DNA of 64,000 nt from Charina bottae (GCA_023362775.1 JALMGJ010000006.1:14520001-14584000), one strand, 5' to 3'; counted from the stretch's first letter, positions 1 through 10,692 are shown. Program-made: numbers and translations. Notes: a model not told the origin generated them from the sequence alone.

Positions 1-160
1 AGCAAAAAAAGAGGAAAAAGCAGAGGCGGAAGCGGAAGCGGAAAAAACGGAATTGGGGAGGCTGCAAAGCCGGCAGGCAACGTGCAACTTCGCCTTGTTC
101 AGCCCGCCTCTCTGCTCTCCTTTGGCACGCACTGATTGGTGGAGGCGTCCTTCCTTCTGA

Positions 161-240
161 GCCTCCACCAATCAGCGTCTCTGTTTCTTCTCCAGGGTTC
201 TTCTCCTGGAGAAGAAACAGAGACGCTGATTGGTGGAGGC
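161..240. repeat. Perfect hairpin, 36-bp arms, 8-nt loop
   Basis: Arm 161-196 (GCCTCCACCAATCAGCG...) is the exact reverse complement of 205-240, with spacer GTTCTTCT. Each arm carries CCAAT/ATTGG motifs. It is an inner piece of the foldback element. Confidence 0.9.
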
Positions 241-348
241 GTCCTTCCTTCTGAGCCTCCACCAATCAGCGTCTCTGTCTATGAAGGTTCTCAGTCATCC
301 AGGTGGAATTGTCTGTAGCTTGAATCATGTCAACTGGATTTCTATTTT

Positions 349-397
349 CTCAGTGGAAACGTTTCGCTCCTTATCCAAGGAGCTTCTTCAGTCTGAG
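349..397 (-). ncRNA. Hammerhead-ribozyme-like motif in inverted arm of PLE A
   Basis: Read on the minus strand: helix I strand CTCAG, core CTGAAGA, one extra A, helix II GCTCCTT/AAGGAGC with loop GGAT, core GAAAC, GTT, then CTGAG closing helix I. This is the antisense twin of the motif at 878-926. PLEs are known to carry hammerhead motifs; activity of this one is not shown. Confidence 0.6.
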
Positions 398-877
398 CAA
401 AGTTGGTAAGGGAATCCTAAATACGTTTCTAGGTAGCTGTGTGACCTTACACCTGGGGTCATGGTTATATTGAGATGTATTTTAAGTCCTTTTATTATCT
501 AAAGGAGGATCGTTAAGATCACCATGCTGCTGTTGAGCTTGTGAAATGGTCTTAATCTTCCTAGGCTATCTTCTATCAGAGAAGATAGGTGGTTTGAGAG
601 AGGGGTCAAGGAATCCATTTATGCTAACTTGGAAAATCCTTCCTTGAATAGAGGTGGGGGCCTCAGGCACAATCTTTCTCCCATCTTTCTCCCGGCTCTG
701 TCTTCTGTGCCTAGGAAGATTAAGACCATTTCACAAGCTCAACAGCAGCATGGTGATCTTAACGATCCTCCTTTAGATAATAAAAGGACTTAAAATACAT
801 CTCAATATAACCATGACCCCAGGTGTAAGGTCACACAGCTACCTAGAAACGTATTTAGGATTCCCTTACCAACTTTG

Positions 878-926
878 CTCAGACTGAAGAAGCTCCTTGG
901 ATAAGGAGCGAAACGTTTCCACTGAG
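878..926 (+). ncRNA. Hammerhead-ribozyme-like motif in 3' region of PLE A
   Basis: CTCAG 878-882 pairs with CTGAG 922-926 (helix I). CTGAAGA core 884-890, unpaired A 891, helix II 892-898/903-909 (7 bp, GGAT loop), GAAAC 910-914 and GTT 915-917. Helix III would be only the AC/GU self-pair, as in minimal PLE hammerheads thought to work as dimers. The extra base between the CUGANGA box and helix II departs from the consensus and could reduce or abolish cleavage. Confidence 0.65.
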
Positions 927-1271
927 AAAATAGAAATCCAGTTGACATGATTCAAGCTACAGACAATCAGCGTCTCTGTTTCTTCTCCAGGAGAAGAACC
1001 CTGGAGAAGAAACAGAGACGCTGATTGGTGGACGCTCAGAAGGAAGGATGCCTCCACCAATCAGTGCGCGCCAAAGGAGAGCAGAGAGGCGGGCTGAACA
1101 AGGCGAAGTTGCACGTTGCCTGCCGGCTTTGCAGCCTCCCCAATTCCATTTTTTCCGCTTCCGCTTCCGCCTCTGCTTTTTGCTCTTTTTTTGCTGGAGA
1201 TGCTCGATTTCCCCTTCTGTCTCTCTGAGTGAGTCTGATGTCTTTTGAAGTGCGGCTGGGCTGGCGTTTCT

Positions 1272-1595
1272 GGCTCTCTCTCTCTCTCTGCCACCCGACA
1301 TCCGGAAAGCCGGTCTCCGGAAGCAGCAGGCTTCAGCCCGCCTCTCTGCTCTCCTTTGGCGTGCGCTGATTGGTGGAGGCGTTCTTCCTTCTGAGCCTCC
1401 ACCAATCAGCGTCTCTGTTTCTTCTCCAGGGTTCTTCTCCTGGAGAAGAAACAGACGCTGATTGGTGGAGGCTCAGAAGGAAGGACGCCTCCACCAATCA
1501 GCGCGCGCCAAAGGAGAGCAGAGAGGCGGGCTGAAGCCTGCTGCTTCCGGAGACCGGCTTTCCGGATGTCGGGCGGCAGAGAGAGAGAGAGAGCC
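1272..1595. repeat. Long palindrome, ~155-bp arms
   Basis: From GGCTCTCTCTCTCTC at 1272 the sequence reads into a centre near 1433 (CCAGGGTTCTTCTCCTGG) and back out, ending in GAGAGAGAGAGAGCC at 1595. Arms differ by only a few bases and small indels. The inner ~130 bp are shared with the outer palindrome at 1-278/980-1200, so the two structures come from one repeat unit. Confidence 0.85.
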
Positions 1596-1719
1596 ATTGT
1601 CAAGGGGCCAAAGAGCCAGATCTGGCTCGCGAGCCGCCATTTCCGACCCTTGTCCTAGGTCATTCAAGATGATATTGTCCAATAGATAGGATATTGGTTC
1701 TGGTGGGGCAAGCAGAAAC

Positions 1720-1856
1720 AATCAGAGACAGGCAGTCCTGCAAATAACCTGGCCCTGTACCGTGAAGGGCTTTATAGATGATAATCAGTACTTTGAATTG
1801 TATCCAGAAGCCCAATGGGAGATAATGTAGGTCACAGAGCAGAGGTGTTACGTGGG
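1720..1856 (-). mobile_element. L2/CR1-type LINE fragment (left part of a split copy)
   Basis: The sense strand runs right to left. The block with GTGAAGGGCTTTATAGATGA, TACTTTGAATTGTATCCAG and the 'cagaggtgttacgtgggc' phrase is the reverse complement of the L2-type reverse transcriptase C-terminal region also seen at 26.2 and 49.5 kb. It continues at 2258 after an RTE-type insertion. Many stops; dead. Confidence 0.65.
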
Positions 1857-2257
1857 CATCTTATTGATTATGTGCCATCAAGTTGGTGTCGACTGTTAGC
1901 AATCACATAGGTTTTCTCTATGATGATCTCTCCCTAATCTGGTCCTTCAGGTTTTCCAGCAGTGCACTCATCACCACTGTATCTGAGTCATTCACCTTGC
2001 TGCTGATCTTCCTCGTCTTCTCTTTTGTTCCACCTTTCGCAGCATTAGAGTCTTCTCCAGTGAGCTAGTTCTTCACATAATGTGTCCGAAGTAGGATAAT
2101 TTGAGCCTGGTCATTTGTGCCTTGAGTGAGGACTCTGGGTTGATTTGTTCAGCAATCCATTTATTTGTTTTCTTGGCTGTACATAGTATTCTCAGGAGTC
2201 TTCTCTAACACCAAAGTTCCAAAACATCAATATTCTTTCTGCTTCTTCAAAGTCCAG
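1857..2257 (-). mobile_element. RTE/BovB-related LINE fragment, 3' end, inserted in L2
   Basis: Minus-strand conceptual translation, with stops and frameshifts, contains QMTRLKLSYFGHIM, SLEKTLMLRKVEQKRRRGR and an end near TGATGGCACATAATCAA. This is the RTE-clade C-terminus (compare LKAKLKYFGHIMRRQDTLEK in the intact BovB here), but too different to be the same family. The L2 sequence resumes on both sides. Older than the BovB copies. Confidence 0.6.
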
Positions 2258-2710
2258 AGTATATTATGGAATGCCCAAAACTGCCCTTACCACTACATTC
2301 TGGACTAGCTGCAGCTTCCATATGCTCTTCAAGGGCAGTCTTCTGTAGAACACATTACAGTAATCTAACTGGGTGGTGACTAAGGCATGAGTAAGGCCTC
2401 CTGATCCAGAAAGAGGCACATTTGATGCATAAGGCTGCGCAAAGACCCTCCTAGCTACAGCTGTCACCTGTTCCCCAAGCAGAAGTGTGAGTCCAGGAGG
2501 ACCCCCAATTGTGTATGTCTGGAGAGAAAAATGGAAAATCTCTAGATCCAGGGTGTCTCAGAACTCACAGCCATTCAATCTTGCCAAAGATTGTTCTTCC
2601 CCTCCAGGCCCCACAACCTCCAAACACCAGGAAAAAACCTTGATGGCATCACTTGGTCAGCCCAGGGCAGAGATATATAATTGGGTATCAAGAACACACT
2701 GATTATACCT
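2258..2710 (-). mobile_element. L2/CR1-type LINE fragment (right part of split copy)
   Basis: On the minus strand a 67-residue frame (2467 to 2264) reads THALVTTQLDYCNVFYRRLP and WKLQLVQNVVVRAV, matching the L2-type RT thumb region (compare THALVTSHLDHCNMLYMGLP at 49.6 kb). Sequence up to about 2710 corresponds to the preceding RT segment. Degenerate. Confidence 0.7.
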
Positions 2711-3965
2711 TATCCTGTGTTGAGAGATGACTTCTCCCTATATTGCCATGCTTCATATCACCTTTCTTAAATCTGTGAACCCTCCAGATGAGTGCACTTG
2801 AACTCCCTGAATTTCTTAGCCACCATGGCCATTGCTGAGAGTTCTTTGTGAAAGCTGCCTGAGATTAACTAAGAGCTTCCTCATAACCAGAGTTGAGACA
2901 AGATGAAGTAGGTGCAAAAGTTCAAGATCTCATCCATCTTTATTAAGGGAAGAAATGCCAAGAGACATCCAAACGTGTTTTGTGCTCATCCTACTTTTAG
3001 CAATATTATCCTTTAAAATAATTACACACTTGGGGTTCAGCAAATAAAAACAGTATCTGGTTACACTCCCCTGAAAGTTCCCTGGCATTCTAGCATGTGC
3101 ATGCTTTTGGAATTTGTGTAAGGCTTTTAGTCAGGAGAAAGGCTATTTTGAATTTAATTTTATGGTTACATTCCATAAACCTCTGGCCTCAGGTGGATTA
3201 TAAACTGAAATTAAAAAGTACATCAATATAGTCAGGACCTGTGGTCACAAAAAGCAATAGATAATCTTACAAATAGTAAAGTTGGTTTCATTTAGAGTTC
3301 GGTTTTTGTTTTGTTTTACCTGATCAGCACAAAATGTTCATGTCTGAGGTTAGAATTAGCAATTAGAGCATGCAGAAATGTGCCTTGAAATTAACACTGA
3401 TTGAGTTTCCTTCTGGGAAAAAAACAGGCAGAACATACAGTAGATAAGGAACTTGGATCACAACTCAGTTTTAACTCTTTAAATTGGAGTCTCCATGCAA
3501 TGCTTGGGAGTGCTGATATGACCTTGTTCCCATTCTAAATTCCTTTATTCTTCTGGCAAGTGAGTGTAGAGCAGGCTAGGGAAAAACCCATCATACTACT
3601 ACTTGCTTTGCAAAAAAAAAAAAGACCCACAATTTACTAGGTTCTGAACTAATCAGTAGAACACTGATATAGTTAGATGTAAAGGACTTTGAAGGGTGAC
3701 ACTAGATAGGCAGATGGTGTTGACCAAAAGCAGTAAAGAGAGTTAAGAAAGGGCATGGTGACAATGAATTGAGAGCCAGCCATGTGGCCCAAATATTGAC
3801 TGCATCAGGTCACTACAATGAATGGGCTGCAAGGTTCTGACTACAACTCATTTCTACCAGTCACAAAAATGGTCACCAGGATAGATCTTCAGAACAATGC
3901 CCAGACTGTGCAAGTGTTACACATTTCATTATAACACATTGGCTGGGTACACACAGCATACTCAG
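2711..3965. other. No feature recognised
   Basis: AT-rich single-copy-looking sequence. No long frame, tandem repeat or clear element; 3170-3210 faintly resembles an L2 3' UTR on the minus strand. Confidence 0.4.
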
Positions 3966-4197
3966 AGAGTCAGGGTGGTGTAGAGGTTAAGATGTTGGAC
4001 TGGCACTGAGGAGACTCTGGTTCAAGGTCACTCTCAGCCACTGAAGGTCACTGGATCAGTTCTGGATCAGTCTTTCTCTCTCAGCCCAACTTGAGGATTG
4101 TTGTTGAAGGGAAAAAAGAAAAAGGAATATTTTGTATGACTTGAGGACCTGAACGAAATGCGGGATATAAATCCAACAAATAAATAAAACCTACTTC
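3966..4197 (+). mobile_element. tRNA-derived, MIR-like SINE
   Basis: Begins with GGTGGTGTAGAGGTTAAGATG (A-box region), then CTCTGGTTCAAGGTCAC (degenerate B box), a core with TCTCTCTCAGCCCAACTTGAG and a LINE-like tail GCGGGATATAAATCCAACAAATAAATAAA. Same family as the SINE pieces at 9.3, 14.6, 19.4, 22.5, 36.0 and 55.6 kb. Confidence 0.7.
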
Positions 4198-5062
4198 CCT
4201 TTTTTTTAATCCTATGTTCATGTACAAAATAGATGCTGGGATGTCTTGCTGCCTAACAAAATGACTACCAAGGAGAACATACCTAGTTATGAAGGTTTCA
4301 GAATGATAGCAGTCAACAAAAAGCTAAGATTTTTGAAGGTCAAAAAAGATAACTGAAATTAGGAGGGGAACAAGCTTGTTTCTTTCAGTGCCCAAACTCT
4401 GTTCAAAAATTTCACAACAGTTTTGTCCAAGGTTTGATATTTACAGAATAATGGATGATGTAGGAGGGATTTCTGAGCATCAAGAGTTCTTTGTATCTTA
4501 TTTGCAGTGCCACCATCTCTTTTAGTATTCTGACAGTTAATGAAACTTTGACACCAGATTGCTGACATTTGGGGCAAAGTCAAAGAGATTTTACCGCAGT
4601 AAAGAAGGGCTTAAATAATTGCCCTTGAACTATAGGTAACTCAGTATCAGTAGCTTCCATATGCTAGCTTTCTATAAATCATGTTTCAACTTTAAAAAAG
4701 AAAAATTGCCTATAGGAAATTTAATCGATGTCCTCCTGATTATAATAGAAAAGCAAGATTAAAGAGAATAATCTCAATGCATTCTGAAAATTATATCCAT
4801 TTTTGTTGCTTTATATCAATGTCACTGTAACATTTTGGAACAATGTTTTTGACATTCCAATAAATAAAAGAGAACCCTAATTGCAGTACTATATTTGTCA
4901 TTCAGCACTTAAATACTTCCCAAACAGAAGAAACATAATTTTAAAACCTAGTGTATTTCCATAATCTCTTCCATGACAAAGAAGGAAATGTGTAGGCCTT
5001 AATACTTATGATAGCCATAAGAGATACAGGAATCTTTAAATCCAGTTATATGAATTTGAGCA
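4198..5062. other. No feature recognised
   Basis: AT-rich sequence without convincing frames or repeats. Minus-strand frame 4583-4359 (74 codons) has no recognisable motif. Confidence 0.4.
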
Positions 5063-5157
5063 AACTCCGGGAGACAGTAGAGGACGGGAAGGCCTGGCGT
5101 GCTATGGTCCATGAGGTCACGAAGAGTCGGACACGACTAAACGACTGAACAACAACA
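5063..5157 (+). mobile_element. RTE/BovB-type 3' tail fragment
   Basis: Reads AGGCCTGGCGTGCTATGG, CATGAGGTCACGAAGAGTCG, GACACGACTAAACGACTGAA then CAACAACAA. This is the RTE/BovB C-terminus and short repeat tail (VHEVTKSR in the full copy). About 95 bp, either a heavily truncated LINE or a SINE tail that borrowed it. Confidence 0.65.
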
Positions 5158-5219
5158 AATAGTAGAAGGACAAAGTGAGGTAGGAAAAAGGCAGTTCAGT
5201 AAATTTCACCATATTTACA

Positions 5220-5320
5220 TTGATAATTGGAACTGTGCTGAATGTTTGTGTATTTGTTTAACCTATATAGCCACCCATATTGTAACCACAACTCTGGGTG
5301 GCTCACAAGACAATAAAAAC
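5220..5320 (-). mobile_element. L2-type 3' UTR remnant
   Basis: CACAACTCTGGGTGGCTCAC followed by AAGACAATAAAAAC is the minus-strand form of the L2-type 3' end also seen at 25.75 and 48.74 kb. Confidence 0.45.
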
Positions 5321-5478
5321 AGCAAAAAAAAACCCCTCCAAACAATCACAATAAATACTCCAAATGTTCTCCAAAAGCCATGTTGAAAATAGTATCTCCA
5401 ACCTGATGGAACAGACTGGGGGAAAGCACATTGTAATCATTTCTGTGGTTTCGTTTCTTGCCCTGGTGGCAGTTTCTT

Positions 5479-6375
5479 TCTTTCTTTCTTTTTTGCAGAT
5501 ATAATTTTTTATTATTACATTCAACATAAAACATAAACAAAACATATAACACATAACAATGATCATATATAACACATAACAATGGTTACATTTATGTATA
5601 TATATTTACATTTGATTTTATATAATTATTTTTATTATATTTAATACAATGTATCCTTCTTTTTTTGTCTCTAATCTTTTCTCTCCTTTATCTTTCAATC
5701 TCTTCTAACCTATTCTCTCTCTATCTATTCCTTTCCCTTTCCTTTCCTTTTGATTCTTCCTTTCTCCTTTTCTCTTTCATCCATTCCCTTCTTCTTTTTT
5801 AACCCTCTCTCTCTCTCTCTCTAATCTCTTCTCTCACTTACCTTACTCACTCTTTCTAACCCTCCCATCTCTCTCTTTTCCTTTCCTTTATCTTCCATTT
5901 TTATTCTTCCTTTTATCCTTTCATCCATTCCTTTCTTCTTCTTCTTCTTCTTCTTTTTTTATTTTTATTTGACCTTCTCATTCTCTCTAATATCTTCTCT
6001 CATACTCCCTCTTTCTCTCTCTAACCTCTTCTCTCTCTTCTCTTCTGCTCTATCTTCTTTTCCTATCTTTCTTTCCCTTTTCACCCTTTCTATCCTCTTT
6101 TTCTTTCTAACCTAATCCTTTCTTTTTCTTCTTACTTTATATATATTTATCATTCTTTTTCGCCCTTTCCTTACATTATATTATTTATTTATTTATATAT
6201 TTGTATCAAATTCAATCTTAAGTTTAAATCTTTGTTTTATAATACATAATACATACATACACTCCATTAAAATTCTTCCAGTTTTCTTAACAACAACAAA
6301 AAAATTCTTGTAAATACTTGATTTACATTTTTCTCTTCTTATACCTCTTTTTTTCCCTTCGCCCCTTCTTTATTT

Positions 6376-6413
<38 letters not shown>

Positions 6414-6641
6414 TGTTCTCTATTTAATGTTATATTCTTTTTGAATATATTTTATGAAGGGGTCCCATGTTTCATTGTACTTCCCCATTTCTTTTCCTTT
6501 TATTAAATTTGTTAATTTGTCTGTTTGCATTAAATCCATTACTTTTATAATCCATTCTTCTTTTGTTGGAATATTTTCTTGTTTCCAGTATTGGGCGTAT
6601 TTTATCCTTGCAGCTGTACTTAGATACTGAAATAAAACCTT
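5479..6641 (-). mobile_element. 5'-truncated L1 LINE (ORF2 C-terminus plus purine-rich 3' UTR)
   Basis: A 10-bp TSD (GCAGTTTCTT) lies at 5469-5478 and 6642-6651. On the minus strand the inner end encodes STAARIKYAQYWKQENIP then TKEEWIIKVMDLMQTDKLTN and YNETWDPFIKYI, the typical L1 ORF2 C-terminus. The rest is a ~0.9-kb 3' UTR, very purine-rich on the sense strand, ending in an AAAG-rich tail (TTTC repeats at 5477-5490). The ORF2 piece is about 70 residues, so the copy is inert. The 6318-6506 plus-strand frame is antisense plus ATT repeat. Confidence 0.85.
6377..6412. repeat. (ATT)n microsatellite
   Basis: Twelve consecutive ATT units within the L1 3' UTR. Confidence 0.95.
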
Positions 6642-6651
6642 GCAGTTTCTT

Positions 6652-7946
6652 GATGGGAGTTTGTGGGTAAAACTGAATGTGCCTGTGAGAGGTTATGCTG
6701 AGACTGAGAGAGAAGGAGGAATATTTCTAGTCACAATCAGCAGATGGGAGATGTTGTTACTGGCTTATCAAAGCAATGGTTTCTTAGCCCAGCAAGCACT
6801 CTAGGAAAAAGAAATTCAAAAGCTTCAAAGAGACCCCACCTTAATGGACTTGCTAATAAAGGACCACTATCTCAGTTCCTATATCAGTTCTTAAGATGCT
6901 GTATTCTAATACCTAATTCTTGGCATTCAAACACATTAAGGAAAGTCCATGTGAATCTTGCTCCCTTGGCCATGCTCTGTAGTTAAGGGGTTGACAGTAA
7001 CATTTTGCCACTGACCAAAATCACATGAGGTGCCATGTGGCAGTAAAAGGGAAATGAGACTAAAAGCTAAGAAGGGCATGGAAGAAGAAGGGAAATTACA
7101 TCAGAAGTAATAGAAAATGAAAGTGCCAAAAATGGATTGCACGGTACTTCTGATACAGGACCTCAAATAAGACATTCTGATTCATCCAAACTGTTTTGTT
7201 CTGTTTAGGTCGAAGAGACTAGAATATCAAAAATAATTTTCATGCCCTGCCCTCTGTAAAGTAGATACAGTATTTTCACACTAGTGGAGAAACGCTAGAA
7301 TAGTAGAAATTGGCTTGGGATTTACTAGTTGTACTAACACCTTTCAGAACACTAGTTTAGACATGCATGCATCTGATTTCTCTACTCTTGATTTCTGTGC
7401 ATTTATTGCCTAGCAATTGAATGAGTGAATAAATTCCACACTGAAAAATATTACACTTGATGTAAGCTCAATTAAATGCTATCTATGATGGAGATCTGTT
7501 CTGTCACTTTTACACAGGATAGATATTAGGCAATGAAAATACATGTTTGTAGGAGCTGACAAATCTTAAGTGTTGGTTTCACTCAATTTATCATATTTTT
7601 CTTTTTGGACCATTTTTTGCAGTACTCTACCAAAAACGGTTTACCTTTTGGAGCATACTTTTGATAAAATATATGCATTTTTTTTAGATAATTTCTCCAT
7701 AATCCATTCAGTACTTTATTTTCATAAAAATATTTATTTTGTACATACTTTTAGATGATGTATGCATTGTTGTGTACATTTTTTACTGGGAATTTGCAAC
7801 ACAAATTTCTTGGGTTGATTATAAAATGCAAATTATATTTGTTTATATTCAGATTTGAAGCAACTGAGCTTTCTTCCATGCATGCTTTCCTAAGCCTTAC
7901 ATGGCATTAAAACACAGGATGTCCAGGACATGACAAAGATGATGAA
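6652..7946. other. No feature recognised
   Basis: Single-copy-looking AT-rich sequence; the short frames at 6744-6986 and 7570-7758 have no recognisable motifs. Confidence 0.4.
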
Positions 7947-7947
7947 A

Positions 7948-8003
7948 GATGGATGGATGGATGGATGGATGGATGGATGGATGGATGGATGGATGGATGG
8001 ATG
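7948..8003. repeat. (GGAT)n microsatellite
   Basis: About 14 tandem GATG/GGAT units, uninterrupted. Confidence 0.95.
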
Positions 8004-9294
8004 ATAGAGCCAAATCATGAGATTCAACCACCTCGTCTCTGAGTTCTTGAGTGATTTGAGCATCTTTATCTGAAATCAGAAGAAATTTGACATTCTTACC
8101 AGAAATCTCATGAGAGTTCAGATGATAATTCCAAAATCTTGTTTGATTTGCAAATCATATGAGATTTCATCCATTAAAAAATAATAATTTTGGGATGGGG
8201 TGGGGTGGAGAGGTGATTTGATGGATTTCAGCTGAGGGGCCTGTTCTACCATCCTGCAGATCCTGACCTCAATCTGACCTGGAACGTGGAACTGCATTGT
8301 GCTTCAACTGAAATCAGTTGGTTGATATGAATGTTTTAATAATGAAGTCTTTGTCTGAGGGACTGTCCTTATATAGATATAATGGCATCTTCATTCAACA
8401 ACAGGTAAGCATGGAACTAAAGATTGAGAATGTGCAGTTGAAATGGAATGGTAACCAACTGTTAGGAAAATGAAAGTGTTAAAAATATGCAAGAAATAAG
8501 CAACAGAGTGATGAGAGTTAAGAGTGGACGAAAATCTTTCAGAAGAGTGTCAGATTACCCATATGAGAAGTGTTTTGGCAAATTGCATCCTTTACCAGCA
8601 AAGCGTTCTCATGATGACGTGAATGCCAGGTGGCTAGATAACAAGCATTCCCATAATTTTGAATGGCGTTGTTTACATCTTCATAAGATAGGGAGCGAGA
8701 AGGTACCATGTTATGGCTAGCAATGGAAATCTTCCCATGAGAACAAATCCTCCTGATTTCCTTCTGTGGGAAGCCTTGTCCAGGCCCCCTGAGCAAGGAG
8801 GGGGGGAACTCACGTGCTTGCTGAGATGCAAGCCACTGCCACCCAATGCTCTGTGCTTTGAGGCCTGGTGTGTGTCACACCTAACTGTCAGCCTATCAGA
8901 ATGCTGAAAGAACTGCATATCTAACCATGCAAAATGGTGTTCTATGCTTCTTGGTTTCTAGTGTCTTTTAGGCATGTAGTTCTTCACATGTTCACTTCCC
9001 GTGGACTGGGCAGAGTGAGCTATGCCTGGCTTTGGGTATAGGCCGTGGCAGGAACTCTGGCCCTGGGATCAATACACGGAACTCTGCTTATAAGTTTGTT
9101 TTTGTTTTTCCTTTGACAATGCTGTACCATGTATATTAAACTTTTTCCTTTTTGCAATAATGTACTATATCTGCATTTATTGCCTTATGCTACCAGTAAA
9201 CAGTTAGCCCTAAAAAGCTGCATTCTTGTCTGTTTATTCTCAAGCCTTGGTTTTTCCCTTTAAGCCAGCGTATATCCCATCAAAGAGGTCATGG
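8004..9294. other. Mostly unrecognised; 8.7-9.25 kb possibly LTR-like
   Basis: No coding motif. The part from about 8.7 kb is less AT-rich and ends in TATATTAAACTTTTTCC with later T-rich runs, as in a retroviral-type LTR with a poly(A) signal, but I found no TG...CA ends with flanking duplications. The overlapping frames at 8487-8918 on both strands are not recognised. Confidence 0.25.
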
Positions 9295-9545
9295 CAGACT
9301 TTTTTTTTTTTTTTTTTTGTTCCTTTGAGTCAGTGTTGACTCCTGGCAACTGCCTGGACAAGACCCTGCAGTTTTCTTGGCAAGATTTTCAGAAGTGGTT
9401 TGCCCTTGCCTCCTTCTTCCTAGGGCTGAGGAGAGGGACTGGCCCAAGGTCACCCAGATGGCTTTGTGCCTAAGACGGGACTAGAACTCACAGTCTCTCA
9501 GTTTCTAGCCTGGTGCCTTAACCACTACACCAAGCTGGCTCTCAG
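9295..9545 (-). mobile_element. MIR-like tRNA SINE, single-unit copy
   Basis: A T-tract (9300-9318) marks the 3' end. Then GTTGACTCCTGGCAACTGCC, CAGAAGTGGTTTGCCCTTGC, GGGACTGGCCCAAGGTCACC and CTTAACCACTACACCAAGCT (antisense A-box end). This copy shows the unexpanded arrangement: GGTTT occurs once in GTGGTTTGCC and the SINE continues to CAGTTTCTAGCC. It is the reference for the tandem arrays at 22.6 and 55.7 kb. Confidence 0.75.
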
Positions 9546-10028
9546 GCTGGTTGGGTGGAATTTTGAACAAGAATACTTCATATTGCAACATTTTGATGAA
9601 CCCATGCTGTCTGATTTCACATATACCAGTCAGGACTCTCCAGCAAAGGAGATCGTTACCTTGTCATGGTGCTGGAGTTTGAGCACCTCAATGAAACCAT
9701 GAGCTAAACCGTGAAGAGACACCCAAGATGGGAAGGTCGTGGCAGAGAGGTCAGACTAAATACGATCCCTGGGGAAGGTAATGGCAACCCACCCCAGTAT
9801 TCTTGCCGTGAAAACTAAATGGATCAGTACAACCAGAGATATGTCGATATACCATCGGAAGATGGGACTCCCAGGTCAGAAGATGGTCAAAATGCTACTG
9901 GGGAGGAACAGAGGATACGTTCAACTAGCCCCAGATGTGATGACGCAGCTAGCTCAAAGCCGAAAGGATGGCTAGCGGCCGATGGTGCTGGTGGTGAACG
10001 ACGAATCTGATGTTCTAAAGATCAACAA

Positions 10029-10692
10029 ACCATAGGAACCTGGAATGTAAGATCTATGGGCCAGGGCAAATTGGATGTGGTTATTGGTGAGATGTCAAGA
10101 TTAAATATAGACATTTTAGGTGTCAGTGAACTGAAATGGACTGGAATGGGCCACTTCACATCAGATGACACCAGATCTACTACTGTGGACAAGAGGACCA
10201 CAGAAGAAATGGAGTAGCCTTCATAATTAATAATAAAGTGGCTAAAGCAGTGCTTGGATACAATCCAAAAAACGACAGAATGATCTCAATTCGAATTCAG
10301 GGTAAGCCATTTAACATCACAGTGATCCAAATATACGCCCCAACCACAGATGCTGAAGAAGCAGAAGTAGATCAGTTCTATGAGGATCTGCAGCACCTAC
10401 TAGATAATACACCAAAAAGAGATGTTATTTTCATTACAGGAGACTGGAATGCTAAGGTGGGTAGTCAGACGACACCTGGAATTACAGGCAAGCATGGTCT
10501 GGGAGAACAAAATGAAGCAGGACATAGGCTGATAGAATTTTGCCAAGACAACTCACTGTGCATAACAAACACTCTCTTCCAACAACCTAAAAGACGACTT
10601 TATACATGGAATTCACCAGATGGTCGACAGCAAAATCAGATTGACTACATCCTTTGCAGCCAAAGGTGGCGGACATCTATACAGTCGGTAAA
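10029..10692 (+). pseudogene. BovB endonuclease (APE-like) region, frameshifted
   Basis: Encodes the metal-dependent nuclease that nicks target DNA for target-primed reverse transcription. It starts in one frame with TIGTWNVRSMGQGKLDVV (N-terminal APE motif), shifts near 10167 to the frame of YYCGQEDHRRNGVAFIINNK and carries on through ITVIQIYAPTTDAEEAEVDQ, FITGDWNAKVGSQ (GDWN motif) and QIDYILCSQRW. A missing A in the run at 10689-10692 moves the catalytic SDHELLIAKF segment into the next frame, where it is read at the start of the RT frame. With both shifts no single product can carry all catalytic residues. Confidence 0.85.

Larger units (their letters stand above)
279..964 (+). mobile_element. 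Penelope-like element A, 5'-truncated, with inverted 5' arm
   Basis: A 15-bp TSD (AATCAGCGTCTCTGT) lies at 264-278 and 965-979. Inside, the plus-strand half (about 585-964) encodes the end of a PLE endonuclease frame (peptide pieces DRWFERGVKESIYANLENP and RKIKTISQAQQQHGDLN), then a 3' UTR with a hammerhead-like fold. The left half (313-567) is the reverse complement of that 3' end (710-964), preceded by ~34 nt (from CTATGAAGG at 279) absent from the sense end. The architecture matches the longer element at 42727-44512, so it is one family. RT and the GIY-YIG core are missing, so the copy cannot code. Confidence 0.85.
1..1655. mobile_element. Foldback (palindromic) DNA-transposon-like element, left end outside the window, interrupted by a PLE
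   Basis: The stretch is built from long inverted repeats. Bases 1-278 are nearly the reverse complement of 980-1200 (same GC-rich block with repeated GGAAGC, the same CCGCCTCTCTGCTCTCC run and the same CCAATCAGCG motif), and 1272-1595 forms its own ~155-bp-arm hairpin sharing the inner part. The right end (about 1597-1655: CAAGGGGCC..., GGCTCGCGAGCC, then CCGACCCTTG) resembles hAT-type termini. A PLE (279-964) sits in the loop of the outer palindrome with a 15-bp TSD, so the palindrome is older. No transposase frame is visible; the open frames here are by-products of the palindromes. The hAT assignment is inference from the right terminus only. Confidence 0.5.

Noticed and set aside
136..1721. 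Overlapping frames in the first 1.7 kb
   Set aside because: They come from the palindromes (the same peptides recur on opposite strands), with no known domain.
8487..8918. Cluster of overlapping short frames
   Set aside because: Open on both strands with no motif; more likely chance in a less AT-rich block.
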